This document shows, piece by piece, positions 52,284 to 60,583 of a DNA stretch of 64,000 bases. Made by a program: the position numbers and the translations under genes. Source of the stretch: Saprospirales bacterium (lineage in GTDB: Bacteria; Bacteroidota; Bacteroidia; Chitinophagales; Saprospiraceae); the NCBI GenBank assembly GCA_002698985.1, contig PAAY01000064.1, positions 1-64,000 of the forward strand, in the 5' to 3' direction. Position 1 is the stretch's first letter. Every line of letters starts with the position of its first letter. The notes beneath the pieces were generated by a model. That model ran no database searches, was not told the DNA's origin, and worked only from the letters and a program-made list of their open reading frames with translations.

Positions 52284-53840
52284 CTATCGGGTAACGATTA
52301 TCGTCTTACTGTCAAAGACATGCTCATCTTGAGAAACCACTTTTACCACATAAATCCCAGGCTGCAACCGGTTAAGCTCAATTTCGGAAATAGAGAGAAC
52401 ACCAGGTTGGGAGCGAACAGATACTTGATTTTCCAATTGACCTTCCAGAGAATATAAATAGATATCTGCCGCACCTCTGGTTTCCACCTTTACAATACCT
52501 GATGCAGGATTTGGAGACACCTTAAACCAGTTCAATGGCTGCCGGATTATTTTTAGACCATTATCCTGCTGTTGCGCAATCAAAGACGAAAGATCTGAAG
52601 TGGAATGTTGATATAGAAAATCAAAATTTAGGTCGTAAATCATCAAAAGGTCTTCATTCATCCTCTCTATACCAGAACCTTTCCCTCCCATTAAGAAACC
52701 AGGATTATTATTGCCAATAATCCTGTTCACATTTTCTTTGGAAAAATAGGAAAGAAAGCTTCCGTCGCTCACGAACAATGGCTCATTAAAGAAAAAATTA
52801 AAATTGTCATTTTCACCTTTGGGTAGCCTCATCCTTTGACCTACCACTACTGACTTGCCTGAGGCCCTGTCAACAACGATACTATGAGGAAAAGAATTGA
52901 ACTTTTTTTCAAGCAGTACAAATTCATCCGTAATTAAAAATTTCTCAAACGGCATTTCCCCCAAAACTGAATTGACAAAAGCCAGATTCAAGTCATCTCC
53001 ACTGGCCACCCTTGCCATCCATGACTGAATTTCCTCCTCGCCGATTCCGGAGAAAGGTGCATCATAGACTTCCGCGAGTTGGCCGTCGTAACTAACCTCA
53101 TAAATTTTCCCAGTAAAAGGAGGATTAAAATACACACGCCTACCATCTTTAACAAAGCGACCAGAAGCTACAAAATTCAAAACCTGACAAGCTTCATTGA
53201 TAGGAAACATTGATTTTATTAGTTGACCATCTTCGCTGAAAATATGAATCGAATTATTTGCGAAATCTGAATTGGACGAGCTACCAGCTTGAGGAGCATA
53301 AACTATAAATCGGTGATCATGCGGGGAATAAGAGAAATCAATGAAGTTGATTCCGATTTTAACAGACTTGACTACGTTGCCATTCTCTTCAAGAAAATAA
53401 ATTCGCCCATCCAGTGCGTCACCCAAAACAATCAGCTTGCTCTTAGCATCGTACGAGAAGCCGGCAGGGTGAGCAATGCCCTGCTCATTCAGAATACTGT
53501 AGGGAATTTCAAACAATAGAGCTGAATTGTCCAAATTCAAACATTTGATTGGATATTGTTGCTGAAAATCAACTGAAAATAATTTATCTCCAAATACGGC
53601 AAGCTCTTCAATTCGATATGCAGATTCACCACTACAAAGAGGAAGATCAAAATACCGAACATTGTTATATCCTTTACTTAAGTCAATTTCCTGCGACCAT
53701 GCATCAAACAACCTCAAGTCAGATATTTCCTTCGCAAAAGAAATTGGCTCCGAAGTGGTATTCCGCATGGCCAAAAACACAACTACAGCAATGAAAATAG
53801 CAAGTGTTCCAATCAGTTGAAATGAGTTAAACTTTTTCAT
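52284..53840 (-). CDS. 6-bladed propeller-like protein with T9SS sorting domain
   Basis: Exported protein of 518 residues, starting at the ATG at 53840 (MKKFNSFQLIGTLAIFIAVV). The listed upstream extension of 28 residues lacks support. After the signal anchor, segments such as ELAVFGDKLFSVDFQQQYPIKCLN, GFSYDAKSKLIVLGDALDGRIYFLEENGNVVKSVKIG and GRRVYFNPPFTGKIYEVSYDG look like blades of the 6-bladed beta-propeller proteins common in Bacteroidota. The C-terminus is a T9SS type A sorting domain (VSPNPASGIVKVETRGAADI ... LQPGIYVVKVVSQ). It is AT-rich compared with neighbours. A broken cysteine-rich secreted-peptide frame lies 23 bases upstream; small cysteine-rich proteins often precede such propeller genes in Bacteroides (NVEALA type). 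Function unknown. Confidence 0.82.
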   Translation of the reverse strand: MKKFNSFQLIGTLAIFIAVVVFLAMRNTTSEPISFAKEISDLRLFDAWSQEIDLSKGYNNVRYFDLPLCSGESAYRIEELAVFGDKLFSVDFQQQYPIKCLNLDNSALLFEIPYSILNEQGIAHPAGFSYDAKSKLIVLGDALDGRIYFLEENGNVVKSVKIGINFIDFSYSPHDHRFIVYAPQAGSSSNSDFANNSIHIFSEDGQLIKSMFPINEACQVLNFVASGRFVKDGRRVYFNPPFTGKIYEVSYDGQLAEVYDAPFSGIGEEEIQSWMARVASGDDLNLAFVNSVLGEMPFEKFLITDEFVLLEKKFNSFPHSIVVDRASGKSVVVGQRMRLPKGENDNFNFFFNEPLFVSDGSFLSYFSKENVNRIIGNNNPGFLMGGKGSGIERMNEDLLMIYDLNFDFLYQHSTSDLSSLIAQQQDNGLKIIRQPLNWFKVSPNPASGIVKVETRGAADIYLYSLEGQLENQVSVRSQPGVLSISEIELNRLQPGIYVVKVVSQDEHVFDSKTIIVTR

Positions 53841-53863
53841 GACAGTGAATTTAGTGAGAAAAA

Positions 53864-54181
53864 TTAAGCGCATAAATTTCCTGGGCAACACCCGTTGACA
53901 CAGTTTGAGGGATTTTCTCCACATTCCCTTAATTCAGGCGTACATTGAAATGAACCTCACGGATAACAGACAAATGTTGAGCCTGGAACAAAACAAGAAT
54001 AGCTGTAGCCATCATCACAACAACACACTGTTGCCACTGGCTCACAATTTCGCAGGTCTAACCACCAGGTTACATCTAAATTTTGATTTTAATGAAGGTG
54101 AAGGTCAGGCAAAAGAACCGACGAGAAAGAATTGAACAAGATCAATGTTGAAAAGATGAAACTGTGTAGAACTAACTTCAT
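53864..54181 (-). pseudogene. Cysteine-rich secreted peptide frame interrupted by two stops
   Basis: Not in the ORF list because stop codons split it. Reading the minus strand from ATG at 54181 in one frame gives a signal-peptide-like start (MKLVLHSFIFSTLILFNSFS), a TAA at 54089-54091, then NCEPVATVCCCDDGYSYSCF and FVCYP. A TGA at 53957-53959 is followed by QCTPELRECGENPSNCVNGC and CPGNLCA, and a final TAA at 53864-53866. That is 106 codons with twelve cysteines after the signal part, all in one frame, which is unlikely by chance. It ends 23 bases before the propeller gene start. I read it as a decayed small secreted disulfide-rich protein, perhaps the NVEALA-like partner of the propeller. 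Recoding is a remote alternative. Confidence 0.6.
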
Positions 54182-54361
54182 GGCAAATCACATTTTAAAT
54201 TTGATTTGAATGTCATTAACACTTGTAAAAAAAATTCCTACACCTTTCCGAATCAAGTATTTTTAAAAAATTTAACGCCTTTTCACATAATTTCACACAG
54301 AATATTAAATATCCCATATCCTGAAACAGAAAGGGTTCTGTAGCATAAGGATATAAGGAAA
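54182..54361. other. AT-rich non-coding end of the island
   Basis: A short, strongly AT-rich stretch between the cysteine-rich frame and the second uvrA repeat. It probably contains the promoter of the two island genes on the minus strand. No TAnnTTTG match with a good -33 box was found. Confidence 0.4.
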
Positions 54362-54462
54362 GTGGCAACATCGTCTGCCAGGGCACTCCGGAGCAGGTGG
54401 CCAAAGTGAAAGAAAGTTTTACGGGGCAGTATTTGAAGGGGGAACTGTGAGTTTTGGCTAGT

Positions 54463-54957
54463 TCAGCGACGTAAAATTTCGTCTTCTTTCTTTTTCCAAT
54501 TTTCGTAAGCCAGTTTTACCTCCTGCCTGAGTTCCCTTACAGTGCTGAAATGGATGCCCGCCTCCCGGCAAAATTTTTCGGGCACATCGAGGAATTGCCG
54601 GAGTTGGTTGTCCCATTCTTCTTCGCTCGTGGTTTCCAGCATTTCTTCAATCTCCTCATTGATAAGCTCATAATCTGCTCCCAATTCATCCATCATCCGT
54701 TTGTAGGTTTTGATGAGCAGGTTCCTGAAATAGCGATGCATGGCACCGGACCAAAGCGAAGGCAACAGCGGATGAATCGGGTTGAGCCGGCTGCTGTAAA
54801 GCCATACCAACTCATCGCATATTTTAATGGTATCAGGGCTCAATCCCAGGGCTTTGAGGTCAGTGATGTTGTCACCGAAATGCTTGCGGGTGTTTTCATC
54901 AGCAGCCCAAAGGCAGGAGCATTGGTAGTCGAGCAGGAATTTGAGTTTAGGCTTCAT
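54463..54957 (-). CDS. Hypothetical helical protein
   Basis: Cytoplasmic protein of 164 residues, mostly alpha-helical, with no signal peptide or membrane segment. Notable motifs are LKFLLDYQCSCLWAADENTR at the N-terminus, LVWLYSSRLNPIHPLLPSLW in the middle, and an acidic stretch (EEIEEMLETTSEEEWDNQL). I recall similar small hypothetical proteins that may be immunity proteins of polymorphic toxin systems, but I cannot support that here. It begins on the opposite strand to uvrA and its stop lies 12 bases past the second uvrA 3'-end copy. Before the island entered it was probably the immediate convergent neighbour of uvrA. Confidence 0.65.
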   Translation of the reverse strand: MKPKLKFLLDYQCSCLWAADENTRKHFGDNITDLKALGLSPDTIKICDELVWLYSSRLNPIHPLLPSLWSGAMHRYFRNLLIKTYKRMMDELGADYELINEEIEEMLETTSEEEWDNQLRQFLDVPEKFCREAGIHFSTVRELRQEVKLAYENWKKKEDEILRR

Positions 54958-55099
54958 AGGCAGAGCAGCTTACCTTTCCCTCTCATCGAAGATCGAACCA
55001 AAGTCAAGCCGTTTCAGGCATTCCCCGATCAGCTTTGTCGAGCTGGCCTTCCACAAAATGCAACAGACTGGCTACCTTGGCAGGCCAAAACGACGACAC

Positions 55100-55603
55100 A
55101 TGAAGAAAAGCGAAAGGCCCAGGCTTGAACTGGAATGGAACTACCTCGATTATGCCCTCGAAGCCATAGCCTTTACGGCGGCTGTATCTGCTCCGCTCAT
55201 TGCCATCTCCTACTATTCCGAACTGCCCGATACCATCCCCATCCATTTCAATGGCCGGGGCGAACCCGACGGCTGGGGCGGCAAGGGATTTCTATGGTTT
55301 TTGCCTGTCCTGGGCCTGGGCATTTATGCCCTGATGACCTTCCTCAACAAATCGCCACATACATTCAACTATCCGGTACACATTACAGAAGAAAACGCCG
55401 AATGGCAATACACCCTTGCCACCCGCGCCATCCGCTTTCTGAAAGCCGTCATCTGCCTTTCTTTTGCCCTCATCACCTGGTTCATGATCAAGACCGCCAC
55501 CGATGAAGTGCAGGGCCTGCCAACCTGGCTGTTCATCCTGCTATTGGGAGGCACCCTCGTCCCTGTGTTCATCCTGTTTTTTGTCTCTAAAAAGAAAAAC
55601 TGA
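55100..55603 (+). CDS. DUF1648 domain membrane protein
   Basis: Inner-membrane protein of 167 residues, starting at the ATG at 55100 (MKKSERPRLELEW); the upstream extension in the ORF list overlaps the divergent gene and is unlikely. The DUF1648 segment IAISYYSELPDTIPIHFNGRGEPDGWGGK lies at about 40-68, followed by further membrane helices (FLWFLPVLGLGIYALMTFL, AVICLSFALITWFMI, LFILLLGGTLVPVFILFFV). The family is linked to SdpI-like proteins, but the immunity role is not implied here. It ends six bases before the 5-oxoprolinase gene, so they are probably co-transcribed. Confidence 0.82.
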   Translation: MKKSERPRLELEWNYLDYALEAIAFTAAVSAPLIAISYYSELPDTIPIHFNGRGEPDGWGGKGFLWFLPVLGLGIYALMTFLNKSPHTFNYPVHITEENAEWQYTLATRAIRFLKAVICLSFALITWFMIKTATDEVQGLPTWLFILLLGGTLVPVFILFFVSKKKN

Positions 55604-55609
55604 CCTGCC

Positions 55610-58600
55610 ATGCCCCCCTGGAAAATCTGGATAGACACCGGCGGCACCTTTACCGATTGCATTGCCCTTAGTCCTTCGGGCAACATCCACCGCTGCAAGG
55701 TGCTCAGCAGTGCCTGCCTAAGGGGGCGCATCACCGGAAGAACTGCTGAGGGCCAGTGGATCATCGATCAGCATTGGGGAACCGGACAGGACATTTTCGA
55801 AGGCTACGAATTGCGGCTGCCCGGCACTGCCATTGCGCAGCGAAGGGTGAAAAAAACCGACCTGAAAAACGGCCTCCTCCAACTCGATGAAGACCTGCCG
55901 GCAGACCTCCAACTGTCTGCCCTGTTCGAGGTCAGCGCCGGCGAGGAAGCACCCGTGCTGGCCGCCCGCCTCGTCACCGGAACGCCACTGAGCCAGCCAC
56001 TGCCGGAGATGGAAATGCGACTGGGCACCACCAAAGGCACCAATGCCCTGCTGGAAGGCAAAACGGCGCCGGTCTTGCTCATCACCACCAAAGGCTTTGC
56101 AGATCTGCCCTACATCGGCACCCAGCAGCGGCCACATCTTTTCCAGCTCGACATTCCGGAACCGGTAAAACTGCACCGCCAGGTCATCGAAGTGGACGAA
56201 AGGGTGGCAGCCGATGGCAGGCCCCTCAAACCGCTCGAAAAACAAGCGCTCGATTCCCTCATTGCGCAAGCGAAGGAAGCCAGCATTCCATCTGTCGCCA
56301 TTGCCTTGCTGAATGCCTGGAAAAACCCGGAACACGAGCAGGCACTTGGCGCATCGCTGCGCAAGGCAGGCATCGCCTACACTTCCCTGAGCCACGAGCT
56401 GATGCCGGCCATCAAGCTGTATCCCCGGCAGATGACCACCCTGGTCAATGCCGGCCTCACGCCCATTTTGGATGACTACCTTCGGAAAATAGAGCGGGCC
56501 ATGTCCGGCAGCAGCCACCTGCACGTGATGACCAGCGCCGGTGGCCTCAACCAGGCCCGGCAGTTTCATGCAAAGGACAGCCTACTGAGCGGACCCGCCG
56601 GCGGCGTGGTCGGCGCGGCAACCGTGGCCCGCACGCTGGGCTATGAAAAAGTGCTCACCCTCGACATGGGCGGCACCAGCACCGACACGGCCCGTTTCGA
56701 CGGCAAATACGATTACGCCTACAGCACCAAAGTGGGCGGTGTGGAGCTGACCTTGCCCTGCCTGAGCATCGAGACGGTGGCGGCGGGAGGCGGCTCCGTA
56801 TGCTGGTTCGACGGGCACAGGCTGTGCGTAGGCCCGGAGAGCGCAGGGGCCAGTCCCGGGCCGGCCTGTTACGGTGCCGGCGGCCCCCTCACCATCACGG
56901 ATGTGAATTTGCTCCTCGGCAAACTGGACCCCTCGGCAATGGGCATTCCCGTGAGCCGGGAGGCCGCAGTAAAAGCCCTTCGGAAAGTTGCAACGGAAAT
57001 AGCTACCCGGTCGGGAATCGAGTACAGCGAACAGGAGTTGCTGAAAGGCTTCGAGGCCATTGCCGACGAAAAAATGGCCGATGCCATCCGGCGCATATCG
57101 GTGGCCAAAGGATTTGACCCGAGGGAATATGCCCTGCTGGTTTTCGGCGGTGCAGGTGGCCTGCACGGATGCAGCATCGCTGCGCAACTCGGCATCGAAA
57201 CCGTCATCCTGCCTTACGATGGCGGGCTGCTGAGTGCTTTCGGAATTGGCTCGGCGGCGGTGGAGCGCTTCGTACACAGACAGATCTTGCAGCCGCTTTC
57301 GGAATGTGCCTCCTCGCTGGCGCAATGGATTGACGAGGCCAGCCGTGAGGCCATCCTTGCCCTGACCGTTGAAGGCATTGCCGAAGCAGAGGCCGAGGTG
57401 GGGGAAGTGCTTTTGTACCTCCGCTTCAAAGGCCAGGAGCAAAGCCTCGAGATCAAATGGGAGGGGGATGCCGGCAGCCTGGCCGGAGTTTTCGAACGAA
57501 AGTACCGGGAGCTGTTCAACCATTTCCCCGAAGGGCATGCCATCGAGGTGGAAAGCATAAAAGTGTTCGCCAGGGCCGTGCAGGCTGCTGAAGTGTTGCC
57601 GGCAGGCCCGGCACCTGTGGCCGTTCCTGAAAAAGGGCTGGCAAAGCACTGGGACCAGTTTACCGAAGGAGATACCCTCAGCGGCCCGGCCATCCTGCTC
57701 AACGACAACTCCACTGCCTGGCTGCCGGAAGGCTGGGAGTTGGAAGTGCGTACCGGCAGAAACCTGGTGCTGCACCACCGGAAAAAAGACCGCAAAGAAG
57801 CTGTCGGGGCAGCAAAAGCCCAGGGTGTCGATCCCATCAACCTGGAGTTGTTCACCAACCGCTTTGCAGCCATAGCGCAGGAGATGGGCGTCTTGTTGCA
57901 GCGCACGGCCTTTTCGGTCAACATCAAAGAGCGACTCGATTTCTCCTGCGCCGTTCTCAGTCCGGATGCCCGGCTGCTGGTCAATGCCCCGCACATTCCG
58001 GTACACCTGGGCAGCCTGGGCATCTGTGCCCGGTTGATGCTGCAAAAAATCCAACCCGGCCCCGGCGATGTGCTCATCACCAACCACCCGAAATACGGCG
58101 GCTCCCACCTGCCCGACATCACGCTGCTGATGCCGGTGTATGAACACGATACGGGCGGAAGGCTGCTGGGCTACGTCATCAACCGGGCCCACCATGCCGA
58201 ACTGGGCGGCAAGCGCCCCGGCTCCATGCCCCCCGACGCCCGCAACCTGGCTGAGGAAGGGGTGGTGTTTCCGCCCATGCTGTTTGCCGAAGGAGGAAAA
58301 GTCAGATGGGCCGAAATAGAAGCCCTGCTGAAAAGCGGCCCCTGGCCGAGCCGCAGCCCTTCGGAAAACCTGGCCGATCTGAACGCCGCTTTTGCCTCGC
58401 TGCGCAAAGGGGCCGCCATGCTTCGTGAACTGGCAGCCAGGCATGGTGCTGAAACGGTAAACCTATACATGACAGCCCTGCAGAACACGGCCACGGAGGC
58501 CCTTCAGTCGGCTCTTCGCCCCTGGCGGGGCAATGCTTTCAATGCCGAAGAATTTCTGGACGACGGACACAAGATCGCCGTGCGGGTGGAGACCGGTGCT

Positions 58601-59383
58601 GAAAAGGTGCACATAGATTTCTCCGGTTCATCGGCCACGCACCCCTTCAACCTGAACGCTAACATCGCCATCGTGCACAGCGTGGTCATTTACGTTCTGC
58701 GACTGCTGTGCCAGCGGGAGATACCCCTCAACGAAGGCCTGATGCAGGGGGTGGAGATTATCCTACCCGAGGGCAGCTTCCTCCACCCCGATTTTGACGA
58801 CGATGCGGAAAAATGCCCGGCCGTGGTGGGCGGCAACACGGAAGTGAGCCAGCGCATCACCGACACCCTGCTGAAGGCGCTGGCACCGCTGACCAAAACG
58901 GCCTGCAGCCAGGGCACCATGAACAACCTCCTCTTCGGAAACGAGCATTTCGGCTATTACGAAACCATCGGTGGCGGGGCAGGTGCAGGCAATGGCTTTC
59001 ACGGGCGCAGTGCCGTGCACCAGCACATGACCAATACCCGCATCACCGACCCGGAAGACCTGGAATTGCGCTACCCGGTCCGGCTGCTGCGTTTTGCGCT
59101 TCGAAAAAATTCAGGAGGCAATGGAAAATGGAAAGGAGGGGATGGAATTGTGAGGGAGCTGGAATTTCTGGAAGAAGTGGAACTGACCATCCTCAGCCAA
59201 CACCGCAAAGAACAACCATACGGCCTGTCGGGAGGCAGCCCGGGCATGGCCGGAAAACAGTACCTGATCAGAAAATCAGGAGCAGAGGAAAAGCTGGCTG
59301 GTGTGGACAGTTGCCGGGCAGAGCCTGGCGACAGAATCGTCATAGAGACACCCGGTGGTGGAGGATTCGGCCAGGAAGATTGA
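55610..59383 (+). CDS. 5-oxoprolinase (fused HyuA-HyuB, ATP-hydrolysing)
   Basis: Cytoplasmic enzyme of 1257 residues that would open 5-oxo-L-proline to glutamate with ATP. The HyuA half (about 1-700) starts with the phosphate-binding WIDTGGTFTDCIA and has LDMGGTSTDTARFDG and VFGGAGGLHGCSIAAQLG. The HyuB half (about 725-1250) shows INLELFTNRFAAIAQEMG, LITNHPKYGGSHLPDITLL, RAHHAELGGKRPGSMPPDA and a C-terminal GGGGFG. The single-chain form and length match eukaryotic-type OPLAH rather than the separate hydantoinase A and B subunits. Acetone carboxylase or hydantoinase activities are alternatives within the superfamily. It ends 17 bases before the convergent rnc stop. Confidence 0.9.
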   Translation: MPPWKIWIDTGGTFTDCIALSPSGNIHRCKVLSSACLRGRITGRTAEGQWIIDQHWGTGQDIFEGYELRLPGTAIAQRRVKKTDLKNGLLQLDEDLPADLQLSALFEVSAGEEAPVLAARLVTGTPLSQPLPEMEMRLGTTKGTNALLEGKTAPVLLITTKGFADLPYIGTQQRPHLFQLDIPEPVKLHRQVIEVDERVAADGRPLKPLEKQALDSLIAQAKEASIPSVAIALLNAWKNPEHEQALGASLRKAGIAYTSLSHELMPAIKLYPRQMTTLVNAGLTPILDDYLRKIERAMSGSSHLHVMTSAGGLNQARQFHAKDSLLSGPAGGVVGAATVARTLGYEKVLTLDMGGTSTDTARFDGKYDYAYSTKVGGVELTLPCLSIETVAAGGGSVCWFDGHRLCVGPESAGASPGPACYGAGGPLTITDVNLLLGKLDPSAMGIPVSREAAVKALRKVATEIATRSGIEYSEQELLKGFEAIADEKMADAIRRISVAKGFDPREYALLVFGGAGGLHGCSIAAQLGIETVILPYDGGLLSAFGIGSAAVERFVHRQILQPLSECASSLAQWIDEASREAILALTVEGIAEAEAEVGEVLLYLRFKGQEQSLEIKWEGDAGSLAGVFERKYRELFNHFPEGHAIEVESIKVFARAVQAAEVLPAGPAPVAVPEKGLAKHWDQFTEGDTLSGPAILLNDNSTAWLPEGWELEVRTGRNLVLHHRKKDRKEAVGAAKAQGVDPINLELFTNRFAAIAQEMGVLLQRTAFSVNIKERLDFSCAVLSPDARLLVNAPHIPVHLGSLGICARLMLQKIQPGPGDVLITNHPKYGGSHLPDITLLMPVYEHDTGGRLLGYVINRAHHAELGGKRPGSMPPDARNLAEEGVVFPPMLFAEGGKVRWAEIEALLKSGPWPSRSPSENLADLNAAFASLRKGAAMLRELAARHGAETVNLYMTALQNTATEALQSALRPWRGNAFNAEEFLDDGHKIAVRVETGAEKVHIDFSGSSATHPFNLNANIAIVHSVVIYVLRLLCQREIPLNEGLMQGVEIILPEGSFLHPDFDDDAEKCPAVVGGNTEVSQRITDTLLKALAPLTKTACSQGTMNNLLFGNEHFGYYETIGGGAGAGNGFHGRSAVHQHMTNTRITDPEDLELRYPVRLLRFALRKNSGGNGKWKGGDGIVRELEFLEEVELTILSQHRKEQPYGLSGGSPGMAGKQYLIRKSGAEEKLAGVDSCRAEPGDRIVIETPGGGGFGQED

Positions 59384-59400
59384 TCCTCCCCATCGTAGAA

Positions 59401-60225
59401 TCAACGATTGGATTTTCCATTTGCACTAGGTTGGTCCGGTCTGCCATTTTTGCCGTCCTTCCGGGCCTTGCGCTCTTTGCCGTTTTCGTTGGTCTTGTCA
59501 CCCAGCAGTCCAAGCATTTCCAGCGCTTTTTCTGAAGCAGTTTGCTCGGCGCTCTTTTTGTTGAAGTCATCGGCGGTGGCCAATTTTTTACCATCAACAA
59601 GCACGGCAACTTTGAAACGATCCCGTTTCTCGAATTTGTAGCGTGCCACCAGCTTGTAGGCTACCGTCTGACCATTCTTCTGGCAATGTTCCAAAAGCTG
59701 GCTCTTGTAGTTGTCATCATAGCTCTCCAGCTCGTGCACATCCACATAGTTTCTCAGAATCTTGTTGATGACGAAGCGCTTTGTTCCTTTGTAACCGGAC
59801 TCCAGGTAAACCGCTCCCACCAGGGCTTCAACGGCATTGCCGAGCATGGAGCGGCTCAGTCGGGTCTGGCTGTATTCCTGCAACAGCACATCCAAGCCCA
59901 TCTTGTCGCCAATCTTGTTGAGGGTGTTTCGCTTCACAATTTTGGAGCGCATCTTCGTCAGAAAGCCCTCGTTGGCGTTTGGGTATTTCTGGAACAGGTA
60001 CTCGGCCACCACGGTGCCTAAAACGGCATCGCCCAGGTACTCCAGGCGCTCGTTGTTTTGCATGGCGTAGGCCTTGTCAGAAGGGTTGCTCTTGTGAGAA
60101 AAGGCGAGTTTGAAAAGCCCGATCCGTGCCGGGGTGAATCCGAGAATGGGTCTGATCTTCTTCGCAAATTCTTTGTCCCGGTGAAAGAATTTGTTGCGCA
60201 AACGTAAAAGTAGCCTTACCAACAT
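59401..60225 (-). CDS. rnc: Ribonuclease III
   Basis: Double-strand-specific endoribonuclease of 274 residues that processes rRNA precursors and structured mRNA. The catalytic domain contains the signature NERLEYLGDAVLGTVVAEYLF at about 78-98 and the second acidic site in MLGNAVEALVGAVYLESG. A double-stranded RNA-binding domain follows at about 165-240 (QLLEHCQKNGQTVAYKLVARYK...ASEKALEMLG). The C-terminal tail is short, basic and low-complexity. It is the downstream gene of the fabF-acpP group, an order (acpP-fabF-rnc) widely conserved in bacteria. Confidence 0.96.
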   Translation of the reverse strand: MLVRLLLRLRNKFFHRDKEFAKKIRPILGFTPARIGLFKLAFSHKSNPSDKAYAMQNNERLEYLGDAVLGTVVAEYLFQKYPNANEGFLTKMRSKIVKRNTLNKIGDKMGLDVLLQEYSQTRLSRSMLGNAVEALVGAVYLESGYKGTKRFVINKILRNYVDVHELESYDDNYKSQLLEHCQKNGQTVAYKLVARYKFEKRDRFKVAVLVDGKKLATADDFNKKSAEQTASEKALEMLGLLGDKTNENGKERKARKDGKNGRPDQPSANGKSNR

Positions 60226-60583
60226 TTTGCATCATTAATGCACAAAAATCCCGTTTTCCTGCACGGGGCAGTTGCGCGGTTCTAAAGCCAAATCTCTACC
60301 GTACAGAACAGTTATAACACGGCAGATCCTTCAATAAAAAGGGTTGACAAAAATGCCTGCTGGTATTAAGGCTGGCCAGGCCGGGAACGGATGCGGGTTA
60401 CAGGTCGAAATCAATCAGTAAGAAGACCCCTAACTCGCATGACTGTGGGTATTCCGGCTTTTCAACTGTCAAAAAAGGACAGTAAAGAGCAGCCCCAAAA
60501 TATTTGCTAACAGGCAGGATGTGCAGTTGGGTTCAAGGCATTTTGGTGTTCTCAACTCGATGCCCAACGGCACATCCCGTTTA
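60226..60583. other. Intergenic region between fabF and rnc
   Basis: A gap of 358 bases without a gene, unusually long for the fabF-rnc junction, which is tight in many bacteria. I looked for a tRNA and found no cloverleaf. A TTGACA-like hexamer on the plus strand near 60.34 kb has no gene behind it. Nothing else stands out. Confidence 0.45.

Larger units (their letters stand above)
52104..54450 (+). mobile_element. Putative integrated island bounded by 89-bp uvrA 3'-end repeats
   Basis: Direct repeats at 52104-52192 and 54362-54450 are 89 bases long with three mismatches. Both end exactly at the uvrA TGA. In the uvrA frame the three differences are silent (CAA/CAG, AAG/AAA, AGC/AGT). The 2169 bases between them are AT-rich, unlike both flanks, and hold a terminator palindrome, a T9SS-sorted propeller gene and a broken cysteine-rich reading frame. 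The layout fits integration at a gene 3' end with restoration of the reading frame. No integrase, transposase or inverted repeat ends were found, so mobility would need to be supplied in trans. Homologous exchange with a related strain is an alternative. Confidence 0.7.

Noticed and set aside
53905-54135. 76-residue plus-strand frame in the island
   Set aside because: No domain and no start context; the opposite strand carries the cysteine-rich frame in one phase, which is better supported.
54216-54404. 62-residue minus-strand frame overlapping the second uvrA copy
   Set aside because: Its first residues equal those of the shadow frame opposite uvrA, so it is only a by-product of the duplicated sequence.
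56582-58444. Minus-strand frame of 620 residues opposite the 5-oxoprolinase gene
   Set aside because: Shadow frame without signal or domain; the plus-strand enzyme is complete.
60360-60440. Possible tRNA near a GGTTACAGGTCGAAATC sequence
   Set aside because: No acceptor stem or anticodon arm could be paired around it.
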